NCBI RefSeq assembly: GCF_030811095.1
Contig: NZ_JAUSQL010000001.1
Location: 1,860,001-1,924,000, forward strand
From: Trueperella abortisuis
GTDB lineage: Bacteria; Actinomycetota; Actinomycetes; Actinomycetales; Actinomycetaceae
Direction: 5' to 3'
DNA: 64,000 nucleotides
Below the pieces are notes generated by a model. It saw only the letters and a list, made by a program, of their open reading frames with translations, was not told where the DNA came from and made no database searches. A program made the position numbers and the translations under genes. Positions 9,554-16,745 of this stretch are shown one piece after another. Position 1 is the stretch's first letter. Each line of letters opens with the position of its first letter.

Positions 9554-10849
9554 TTAATTGCTCCTTTTCGTTGTTGTAAGCACCCGTTGGAGTGCTTTGA
9601 TTGTTTCCTTGCCTGCCTGGCCGTCGATCACGAAACCCTGATACTCACCAAGCGACTGGAGGTATCTTTGGGTCTCATAGACCGTCCAGTAGCCGAGCTC
9701 GCCGTCCAAGACGAACCGGGAGGCGGGGTAGAAGCCACGCGAGCGCAGCCAATGCTGCCAGCCAAGCCACGTATAGTAGCCAGCCTGGCCATCGATCACA
9801 CGCGAGTAGCAGCCCCGGTCGTGCAAAAACCGCTGTAAACCTTTGATCGTCTCTTCACCCGCGACCCCGTCGATCTCATACTCGTAATACGAAACCTTCC
9901 CGTCGCGGTTAAGATCGCCGGGCGCGACCTGTGACGGGGCAGGCGCTTTTGCTGGGATCACCGGCTCTGCTCCTGGCCTGACCCCATGCGCGCGGAAATC
10001 CTCACGCGGATTACGCGTCTTGCCCCGCCGATCCCAACACTCAAAATGCAAGTGCGGACCCGTGACGCGTCCGGTAGCACCCATCAGCCCGATCTGCTGA
10101 CCAAGGGCTACTCTCTGACCGACACGTACTTGGATAGCGCTCAGGTGCCCGTAGTACTGGCGTTCGCCGTCGGGGTTGCGGATGAGGATGCCCTGGCCGG
10201 TGCGACCAGCCACGATATTCCAGCCGGCCTTTTCGACCGTGCCAGCATAGGCGGCGTGAATGGGGGTGCCTGTCTGGTTGGCGATGTCGATGCCGGCGTG
10301 CAGCATCGCTCCGATCCGTGCTGACAGGCGCGGCCGCCACCCGTACTCGCTCGACACCCGTCCCACGGCGGGGCTAGACATTGTAGCCATGATGTTTTCT
10401 CCTTGAGTTGTGTTCTCTTTGACGTATGGGCCAAGCACGCGCTCAGGGTCGTCGTAGACGCCTGGGCAGGCGGTTGGCCGGTTGGATACTTCCTTGTGGC
10501 CTTTGAGCGGTAGCTGGCCGTATTTCGCATACAGGCGGCGGATCAGGTTGCCTGCCTCGGCCTTGTCGGCTTCGGTCGCATAAGGCGCGATTTCAATCCC
10601 GATCGAAGTTAGGTTGGTGTCCCAGTTGCCGGCATGCCAAGCCGTATCCTCATCAGCCACCATCTGCGTCACACGGCCAGCCGACACCACGTAATGAGCG
10701 GAGTTGTTTCCGCCGCCGGAACGGAACCAGCCTACGACGCCGTCATGGGTGGGGTTGGTGGCCGGGTCACCCCACCAATGAATAACAATCTGGCTGATTT
10801 TCTTGCCTTGTCGGCCTTTCGTATAGCATTTCGCTTGTATGAACTCCAC
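9554..10849 (-). CDS. Modular endolysin: amidase, M23 peptidase and peptidoglycan-binding repeats
   Basis: This 431-residue lysis enzyme contains two different catalytic domains. Residues 15-135 are an Amidase_2 domain, with likely zinc ligands H24 (IVIHWWGD), H118 and C128 (GHKEVSNRPTACPG). Residues 160-285 are an M23/lysostaphin-like endopeptidase with H184xxxD188 (LHAGID) and H266xH268 (GPHLHFE). Residues 310-428 hold a GDLNRDGKVS calcium-loop-like turn and three peptidoglycan-binding-like repeats (IDGVAGEETIKGLQRFL, LDGELGYWTVYETQRYL, IDGQAGKETIKALQRVL). The start is GTG with GGGAG upstream. An internal ATG with a strong ribosome binding site lies exactly between the two catalytic domains. 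Confidence 0.9.
   Translation of the reverse strand: MEFIQAKCYTKGRQGKKISQIVIHWWGDPATNPTHDGVVGWFRSGGGNNSAHYVVSAGRVTQMVADEDTAWHAGNWDTNLTSIGIEIAPYATEADKAEAGNLIRRLYAKYGQLPLKGHKEVSNRPTACPGVYDDPERVLGPYVKENTTQGENIMATMSSPAVGRVSSEYGWRPRLSARIGAMLHAGIDIANQTGTPIHAAYAGTVEKAGWNIVAGRTGQGILIRNPDGERQYYGHLSAIQVRVGQRVALGQQIGLMGATGRVTGPHLHFECWDRRGKTRNPREDFRAHGVRPGAEPVIPAKAPAPSQVAPGDLNRDGKVSYYEYEIDGVAGEETIKGLQRFLHDRGCYSRVIDGQAGYYTWLGWQHWLRSRGFYPASRFVLDGELGYWTVYETQRYLQSLGEYQGFVIDGQAGKETIKALQRVLTTTKRSN
10388..10404 (-). promoter_or_regulatory. Internal ribosome binding site and start inside the endolysin gene
   Basis: On the minus strand AAGGAGA (10404-10398) precedes an in-frame ATG (10390-10388, Met154) by 8 nt, as good a signal as any true start in this prophage. 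Translation here would give a 278-residue protein with only the M23 and peptidoglycan-binding parts. Confidence 0.6.
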
Positions 10850-10896
10850 GCTCTCCCTTTCCTATGTTGGTACGAGAAAACCCCGCCAGGGCGGGG

Positions 10897-11358
10897 TTAG
10901 TCTTTGTCATCACTGCTCGCCGGGCACCTGCCCACCCGAGATTTCAAATGCTGCAGCTCGCGGTCAAACCGGGCGTAATCTAAGCGGGCTTGCTCACCCA
11001 ACGCGTAACGGTTGCGTTCCTCGTTTGCTAGCCGGTCGGACGTGTCCTGCGTGATCGCCACCAACTGATCTAGCGTTTTTTCGATCCGGCCAAGCCCCTC
11101 CGAATTAGCCGCCACCGTCCGCTCTACAATCCCTAACCGGTTGGCAAGATCATCCACATCATCCCGTAATTTCGTTGAGTGCGCGTTCACGGTGGATTCT
11201 TCGATCCGCTGCACACTCTTAGCGATCGACACCCGCCGCTTACGCCACGCTAAGAATTTTTCTTTGGCCTGCGCCCAAAAGAATTGGGCTAAAAGGAGCA
11301 GGCCGAGCCCGATTCCGGCGACGATCTGGCCGATAGTTTCCGCTTGGTTGCCGTCCAA
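10897..11358 (-). CDS. Membrane-anchored coiled-coil protein of the lysis/tail region
   Basis: The 153-residue product has one N-terminal transmembrane helix (IVAGIGLGLLLLAQFFWAQ), a basic stop-transfer segment (KEKFLAWRKRRV), and a long heptad-like region up to the C-terminus. The start is TTG with GGAAAGGAG upstream. Similar single-helix coiled-coil proteins lie near lysis genes of actinophages, often annotated as DUF2746; I infer that resemblance from architecture only. A role as a second membrane lysis factor or spanin-like protein is possible but unproven. Confidence 0.6.
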   Translation of the reverse strand: MDGNQAETIGQIVAGIGLGLLLLAQFFWAQAKEKFLAWRKRRVSIAKSVQRIEESTVNAHSTKLRDDVDDLANRLGIVERTVAANSEGLGRIEKTLDQLVAITQDTSDRLANEERNRYALGEQARLDYARFDRELQHLKSRVGRCPASSDDKD

Positions 11359-11389
11359 AAGGGGGGCTCCTTTCCTCGGTGTGCGGTGG

Positions 11390-11601
11390 TTAGGCGGGTT
11401 CGGATTCGGCGTCGAGTTTGGCGACTCGGCGTACTGCCCGGCGGATGAGCTGGTCGGAGATGACTTGTTCGTCCCAGCCGCGCCGGGAATGATACGGCTG
11501 CTCGGTCAGGCTTGCCTCCCACGCGTCGGCGATGGGTTTGTATGCGGCGATGGCGAGGGCGTGTTGGGTTGCGAATGCTTCAACATGACGCCCTCTTTCA
11601 T
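11390..11601 (-). CDS. Small phage protein, apparently frameshifted near its start
   Basis: A coding-like frame ending at TAA 11390-11392 reads EAFATQHALAIAAYKPIADA and on through WEASLTEQPYHSRRGWDEQ to LDAESEPA. This frame has no ATG, GTG or TTG between its last upstream stop and this point. A good start (ATG 11601, overlapping the previous stop as ATGA) opens a different frame, MKEGVMLKHS. A single -1 shift around the TTGAAG at 11578-11583 would join the two into a 70-residue protein. Either a base has been lost in the genome, or the sequence read is wrong, or a programmed shift is used. Function unknown; it lies between tail and lysis genes. Confidence 0.5.
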
Positions 11602-12155
11602 GCGACCTTGACCAGCTGCCACACCACCGTACTCACGTGCGGATTCTCGTTTGCATAATTCAGCATGCGGCACACGGTGTACCCGCCGCGAGTGCCCCGG
11701 TTCACGCTCATGATCAGCGTGTACCCCGTCGTAGCATCCGCCTGGTAGGAGAACCCGTACCCCGGAGGTGGGGTGTATGGCCACGGAATATTCAACGTCG
11801 TCGCATACCAACTATTGCCCTGATGGTTCCACGACGCCGACGGCATTTGCTGGGTGCCTGAGAGGGCATACCAGAGCCCGTCGATATACACGCTGTTATC
11901 TGGGACTGTAGCCGCCTCGTCAATCACACTCGAGGTTGACGAGAGCTTGACCATGGGCCGGTTCGTTGCTGTGTTCCAAAAATGGAGCGGCCACACAGTC
12001 CCGGCCGGGGCCTTGCTGGCAATAGCATTCGCCTCAGTTACCGACGCCACCGGAATATATGCCCCTAGCGTCTTCGAAAACCTCGTGAGCGTGTCGACGA
12101 TGTTTGCCGCCTGACTCAGGCTAGACACATCCCGCTTGAACACATCTTGAGCCAT
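11598..12155 (-). CDS. Putative tail tip or receptor-binding protein
   Basis: The 185-residue protein starts at ATG 12155 (MAQDVFKRDVSSLSQAANIV) with AGAGGT 9 nt upstream; longer readings overlap the preceding gene. The N-terminal 50 residues look helical and the rest is rich in Gly, Tyr, Trp and Ser (WPYTPPPGYGFSYQAD), as in beta-rich phage appendage domains. It lies downstream of the fibre gene in the tail cluster. No enzymatic motif is seen, so the role is inferred from position. Confidence 0.55.
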   Translation of the reverse strand: MAQDVFKRDVSSLSQAANIVDTLTRFSKTLGAYIPVASVTEANAIASKAPAGTVWPLHFWNTATNRPMVKLSSTSSVIDEAATVPDNSVYIDGLWYALSGTQQMPSASWNHQGNSWYATTLNIPWPYTPPPGYGFSYQADATTGYTLIMSVNRGTRGGYTVCRMLNYANENPHVSTVVWQLVKVA

Positions 12156-12171
12156 GACTCGTACCTCTTTT

Positions 12172-12648
12172 CTAGATTCGGGTGAATAGGGCAGGCACCA
12201 TGGGCGGTTCCCACCCGGCCTGCGTGGTGTGCGCCTGGACGGCCCGATACAGGGTCCTGTCATGAGCGACAATGTCACCGGCACGAACCTGGATGCCCGG
12301 CTCCCACGCCGGATGATCATCGGCCGGCGGGGCGTCCACGCTGGCGGGAGCTTTACCCAGGTCGGTCCACAGGTTAGGGGTTCCGGGCGGCCACGCATTA
12401 AACGGGTGCTCGGACCGCCACAGATGGCCCTCATGGGTGACAGTCACCCCCAACGGGTAGACGTTGTGCGACCCGGTAGGTTGCACCCACGGGCGGCCCT
12501 CCACCACATCGATGCCTCCAGTGATCTCAGCTAGTACACCCATGAGGCGCTCCTCACGGTCCAGTGCATCCAAGTAGAACTTGCCCAGGTTGATGATCTG
12601 CTCGAGCTCAGTCCGGTCGAGCTTTTCCCACCCAATATCTACTACCAT
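12172..12648 (-). CDS. Tail protein with two carbohydrate-binding-like modules
   Basis: The 158-residue protein starts at ATG 12648 (MVVDIGWEKLDRTELEQIIN). After a helical N-terminus it carries two short aromatic modules. The first is around GSHNVYPLGVTVTHEGHLW and the second around WEPGIQVRAGDIVAHDRTLY. Both follow the W-x-GxxVxxxGxxY pattern of CBM5/12-like domains that bind chitin or related cell-wall sugars. In the tail cluster this suggests contact with host surface glycans. The binding partner is inferred, not shown. Confidence 0.65.
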   Translation of the reverse strand: MVVDIGWEKLDRTELEQIINLGKFYLDALDREERLMGVLAEITGGIDVVEGRPWVQPTGSHNVYPLGVTVTHEGHLWRSEHPFNAWPPGTPNLWTDLGKAPASVDAPPADDHPAWEPGIQVRAGDIVAHDRTLYRAVQAHTTQAGWEPPMVPALFTRI

Positions 12649-12664
12649 CTGACCTACCCCTCTT

Positions 12665-15175
12665 TTATTTGGTGTATGTTGCCCGAATCTTGACCCCTTG
12701 AGGGCGGAACAGCGCATAGTTCGACTGGGAACCGCCGTACACGCCGAGGCCGCGAATACTGCCCGTGGCGAACCCGGTTGCTACGCTGCCTGGAAGCGGC
12801 ACCCATTTGCCTTGGCCTCGCCCGAAATGGGTGGACGTGGCGGCCGATAGGCTTGGGCTAGATGCCGGGGCAGACGCATAACTGTGTGACCCAATAAGCA
12901 CCGTTGACCCCGCCGAAGAATACGTGTGCGCATTCGGTAAGTAGATATCGATCGAGGCCACGTGCGACCCAGTGAGTGCACTACGGATCGTGCCGTAGTT
13001 GAAAAACATGATCCCGCGCCACTCACCGCCGTAGTACCCGCCAGCTATGTTCCCGGACGTGTGGGCATACTTCCGTCCCGCATTGTAGTTTTGGAACCCA
13101 GTCATCACCCATTCAGTGGTGTACTGGCGCTCCGTGGTGGTAGAAACGCTATCCCCCAGTTGGGAGCGCATGGTTTGCATCTGTAACGGTGCCGCCACGC
13201 CGATGTCCTCGACCAGCATGTAGCAGGCACGGCGCGTAGTGATGGCATCCCCCCAGCCGCGGAACGCGATCTGGGACGGGGCCTCTGAGGACTGCCCATA
13301 CACTGACAGCGTGACTTCCTGCTGCGCACTAGCACCCGTATCATAGGCATTAAACGAGAACTCGTGCGTATAGGAAACTTCGGTTCCGCCCTCAAAATAC
13401 GGCGCTATCCAGGTACGCGAGAAGGTAGAGTTAGCGGAGAATTTCGCACCAACAGCATGACTGATAGACGCTGAGGATTTGGCGCTAACTGAGAGCACTG
13501 CACGGTATTGGCGCCCCACTTCGGGGACAAATGACACTGAGCAGATCTCTGTCCACGGCCCCCCAGAAATAATGGTATTGTTCAGCATTGACTGGCCGAT
13601 TACCCCACGAGGTAACGGGTCGAGCAGGGTAGCGAGCTCCACCCCACGGTACGTTAATGTATCATTCGCGGTGATGTTCTGTGCGGTCAAATCCCCCTGG
13701 GCGGAGACGAAAAAGGTGGCGGCACCGTCTTGATAAAAGCTGATGTAGTTCTCGGTGTTGACACGCAGATCCACCGCCCCAACCCCATCAGCATCCACAA
13801 TCATCAGCCCGTCAGGCTTCAGCTGCAAGCCGCCCTTGCCATTCTCCGGCACCACATTCAGCATGCGCGAGGTCACTGACCCGTTGGCCATCATGTGCTC
13901 AGCGATTACACGCTGGGCCACGAAAAGCTTCGCCACGATCAGCTCCGAATAAAGTTTATTGACGACCGCCGTGGCGATACGTGCCGACCCAGTCACCTGA
14001 AGCTTGTGCACATCCAACGACGCGACCAGCTCGTTGCGGATCAGCGACGCTTTCCACTGGGACCCGTCCCAGGTCCACTGACCGTACAGGTTATGGCTCA
14101 TGTCAGTCTGCCACCACACGTCACCTTTGACCTTGCCCGGAGTGCGCGTGGACGGCCTGCTGGTGGAGATCGTAATCGCCGTTTTGCCATCCAACGCAAG
14201 GACAACCTTGCCAAGGTCAACCTCGGTTTTCTCAACCTTTGACTGTAATGCGGCCGCGTCCTTCTTCACTTGATCAGCCGTGGCCTGCGCGGCCCGGGCA
14301 GTCTGCTTCGCGACATCCGCTGCCGACTGGGCGGTCCTCGTCCGCTCATCCAGTGCACCATACTTTGCCGCCGCCTCATCAGCCGTCTGCTGCGCGGTCC
14401 TCGCATTCTCTCGTGCCGTGTCTGCCACCACCTGCGCTGACTCCGCCGCCTGTTGGGCTTGCTGTGCCGCACCCTGTGCGGCCTGGGCCTGCGCATCCAC
14501 GGCCGCATACTGTGTGAGCGCTTCCCGCGCCGACTCACTAGCTGCCTGAGCCCCACGCTTAGCCTGGTCAGCAGCCTGCTGCGCCTTCCTTGTGCGCTCG
14601 TCGAGTGGCCCGTACTTCTGTGCGGCCTCATCTGCGGCTTCCTGCGCGGATACTGCCGCGTTATGCGCGCCCCGTGCCGAGATCACAGCCGCATCAATCC
14701 GGCCAGCCTCCGTCGCCAGCTTCTCCTCCAGGGTTGCCAGGTGCTCGCTGAGTGCCGAATCTGCGGCCGCCAGCTCCTGCTTCGCGTCCGCCAGCTCTTG
14801 CGTGGCCTCTTCAAGCCGCGCTTTTTCTTCCTCGGTCATGCCGCGCTCAGTGATCGGCTCCAGCACGGTACCAGCCCACGAGGGCGCCCGCCGCACCACC
14901 AGCTCACCCGAGGCCGCATCTTCGCCAGGCTGAGCGAGGGGACGATCCGACACCGCCGCGAGAACACGCACCGGGCGCCCCCGCTCTTCGAGCACCGACA
15001 CCAGGCCGCCGATGACGAACATGCCTGGCATCAGCGGTAGCCACAGGTCGACCCCCATGTAGGAGACCAAACCCCGCTTGGAATCCGCACTCAGCTCTTT
15101 GAGCACGCCCGTGCGCTCCACCCGGCCAGCCTCCGGCCCCTCCGGCTGCCCATCATATGCTGAAAGAATCGTCAC
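12665..15175 (-). CDS. Long tail fibre or central tail-tip protein
   Basis: The 836-residue protein begins with GTG that overlaps the previous stop (GTGA). Residues 1-110 are a beta-rich head (VDLWLPLMPGMFVIGGLVSV). About 115-325 form a long alanine/glutamine-rich coiled coil with a duplicated block: ADEAAQKYGPLDERTRKAQ near 178 and ADEAAAKYGALDERTRTAQ near 266. Then comes a region with DVWWQTDMSHNLYGQWTWDG and a beta-rich C-terminus of about 400 residues. This architecture fits a trimeric fibre that joins the tail hub to a receptor-binding tip. Confidence 0.75.
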   Translation of the reverse strand: MTILSAYDGQPEGPEAGRVERTGVLKELSADSKRGLVSYMGVDLWLPLMPGMFVIGGLVSVLEERGRPVRVLAAVSDRPLAQPGEDAASGELVVRRAPSWAGTVLEPITERGMTEEEKARLEEATQELADAKQELAAADSALSEHLATLEEKLATEAGRIDAAVISARGAHNAAVSAQEAADEAAQKYGPLDERTRKAQQAADQAKRGAQAASESAREALTQYAAVDAQAQAAQGAAQQAQQAAESAQVVADTARENARTAQQTADEAAAKYGALDERTRTAQSAADVAKQTARAAQATADQVKKDAAALQSKVEKTEVDLGKVVLALDGKTAITISTSRPSTRTPGKVKGDVWWQTDMSHNLYGQWTWDGSQWKASLIRNELVASLDVHKLQVTGSARIATAVVNKLYSELIVAKLFVAQRVIAEHMMANGSVTSRMLNVVPENGKGGLQLKPDGLMIVDADGVGAVDLRVNTENYISFYQDGAATFFVSAQGDLTAQNITANDTLTYRGVELATLLDPLPRGVIGQSMLNNTIISGGPWTEICSVSFVPEVGRQYRAVLSVSAKSSASISHAVGAKFSANSTFSRTWIAPYFEGGTEVSYTHEFSFNAYDTGASAQQEVTLSVYGQSSEAPSQIAFRGWGDAITTRRACYMLVEDIGVAAPLQMQTMRSQLGDSVSTTTERQYTTEWVMTGFQNYNAGRKYAHTSGNIAGGYYGGEWRGIMFFNYGTIRSALTGSHVASIDIYLPNAHTYSSAGSTVLIGSHSYASAPASSPSLSAATSTHFGRGQGKWVPLPGSVATGFATGSIRGLGVYGGSQSNYALFRPQGVKIRATYTK

Positions 15176-16200
15176 GAATCCACACCTACCTCGATCGTCA
15201 TCTCGCCCAGCCCATCAGCCGGCCACTCCACACCGACAACGCGACCAGCCCACCTCGACTGCTCAAACTCCACAATCACCGCATCGTCGATATTGATTTC
15301 CCAGTCGGAGGCGGCCCTCACTTGGAGGATGTGTGCGCCTCGGCCTAGCTCGTAGAGCCGGTTCACCGCCATATGCCGCGCGGCGGCCGGCGTTGTCACC
15401 GCGTCCGCTTCCACCTCCACTGTGACCCACCCGTACTCGCCGGGAGAATACGGGCCGTACTCTAGGAAAGCTTCCTCCGCAAAATCCGGCTCCCCATCGA
15501 CACCTTTCCCACGCACGACCACATGATTCGGCCGCTCAAACCTGTCAAACACACAGGGCGCGGAGACGACGGTGCCACCGTCCCCGTCACGTAGCACCCG
15601 CGTGAACTCTTCAGCTGGCTTTAGCGGGTCTGACAGCACGACACCGGCATCCACGTGCCGCAGCCTCGCGGGGATCGCTTGGACCATGTCGGTGAGAGCT
15701 TGCCACCGGTCAGTGCCCGACACCCACCCCGCCGGGATCGACGGAGTCACCGCGCTCATCGCCACACTTAGCGCGATGTTGTCCTCGGCGAGGATATCGC
15801 GGATGACGTCGACCGCGCGTTTAGCCTCCGGGTATTGGGTGGCGTTCCGGCGTGCATGATGCCGCACCCGTGACAGCAGGCCATGCCCTGACAGGGTGAT
15901 GCCAGCCGCCTCCACGGAGGCGGTCTCGATCTGGCAGATCACCGACGCGGCCTGCCAGGTGCGCCCACCCTCACGGAAATCCCACTCGAGGCGCATGGTT
16001 TCCCCCACCCCAGTCAGTAGCTCCCCACGGGCAAATGGCCGAATGTCGACACCGTCTACCATGTAGGGGATCTGCACTTCGAGCACGTGGTCGTCTGTCC
16101 CATCCGGTAGGGCTTTGACCGCGTAGGAGCCGGACACGACCGGCGCCACGAGCGCGACCTGGTCGTGCTGATAAACAGTGAGACTGGGGGTGATCTCCAT
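15172..16200 (-). CDS. Tail hub/baseplate protein
   Basis: The 342-residue protein lies between the Dit-like gene and the fibre gene, where siphophages encode the hub (Tal-like) protein. It is beta-rich, with segments such as VLEVQIPYMVDGVDIRPFAR and a C-terminal part (INIDDAVIVEFEQSRWAGRV) like the hub domains of actinophage tails. No lytic motif is seen. Its stop overlaps the fibre start by 4 bp. Confidence 0.65.
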   Translation of the reverse strand: MEITPSLTVYQHDQVALVAPVVSGSYAVKALPDGTDDHVLEVQIPYMVDGVDIRPFARGELLTGVGETMRLEWDFREGGRTWQAASVICQIETASVEAAGITLSGHGLLSRVRHHARRNATQYPEAKRAVDVIRDILAEDNIALSVAMSAVTPSIPAGWVSGTDRWQALTDMVQAIPARLRHVDAGVVLSDPLKPAEEFTRVLRDGDGGTVVSAPCVFDRFERPNHVVVRGKGVDGEPDFAEEAFLEYGPYSPGEYGWVTVEVEADAVTTPAAARHMAVNRLYELGRGAHILQVRAASDWEINIDDAVIVEFEQSRWAGRVVGVEWPADGLGEMTIEVGVDS

Positions 16201-16205
16201 GCGTG

Positions 16206-16742
16206 TTACACCTGTGCCTCTCGGTCAGCGAGAACCTTCCATGACGCATTTGCCGCTTGCATGCCACCCCATGTGTCCCACTGGGTGGCCACGTCGGCCC
16301 ACTGGAAGCCACCCACGTCGCCGATCGCGTCCACGTCTGCCGGCACAAGCTCCAGCTTCCACGCCCGCCGGGCCAACCGGTCAATATCCGACCGCTGGGA
16401 CGGGTACGCCGCCACCCACACCGTTTGGAATGCCGGGATCTGACAGCCCACGGCGTGACACGCTGCCTGCGCGTGATAAACTCCCACCGGCGCGCCTGTC
16501 TCGAGTAGGCCAGCCAACCGCGTGGAGTCCGCACCCACCGTGACGGCTTCGAGCGTCCACGACTGTGCGCGCGATTCACGGCGTCGCACCACCGGAAACT
16601 TAGCACCATGCGGGTAGATGAACGCCAACCCCGCGTCACCGGTCACAGGGTAGTCGCCTAGCCATTTGAACGGAACCCTCACACGCCCGTCGAGCGAGCG
16701 AATCTCATGCCGATCCGACTCAATCTTCTCTGCAGGAAACAC
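16206..16742 (-). CDS. Distal tail (Dit)-like protein
   Basis: The 178-residue protein sits directly after the tape measure gene, the standard slot of Dit, which forms the ring linking tail tube and hub. Its first half has short strands with basic patches (RVPFKWLGDYPV) and a motif LEAVTVGADSTRLAGLL that recalls the Dit N-domain. The assignment rests mainly on position and size. Confidence 0.6.
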   Translation of the reverse strand: MFPAEKIESDRHEIRSLDGRVRVPFKWLGDYPVTGDAGLAFIYPHGAKFPVVRRRESRAQSWTLEAVTVGADSTRLAGLLETGAPVGVYHAQAACHAVGCQIPAFQTVWVAAYPSQRSDIDRLARRAWKLELVPADVDAIGDVGGFQWADVATQWDTWGGMQAANASWKVLADREAQV

Positions 16743-16745
16743 GGG

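Noticed and set aside
11289..11522. 77-residue minus-strand frame overlapping the frameshifted small gene
   Set aside because: It is basic low-complexity sequence in a frame that conflicts with the coding-like frame and the TTG-started membrane protein.
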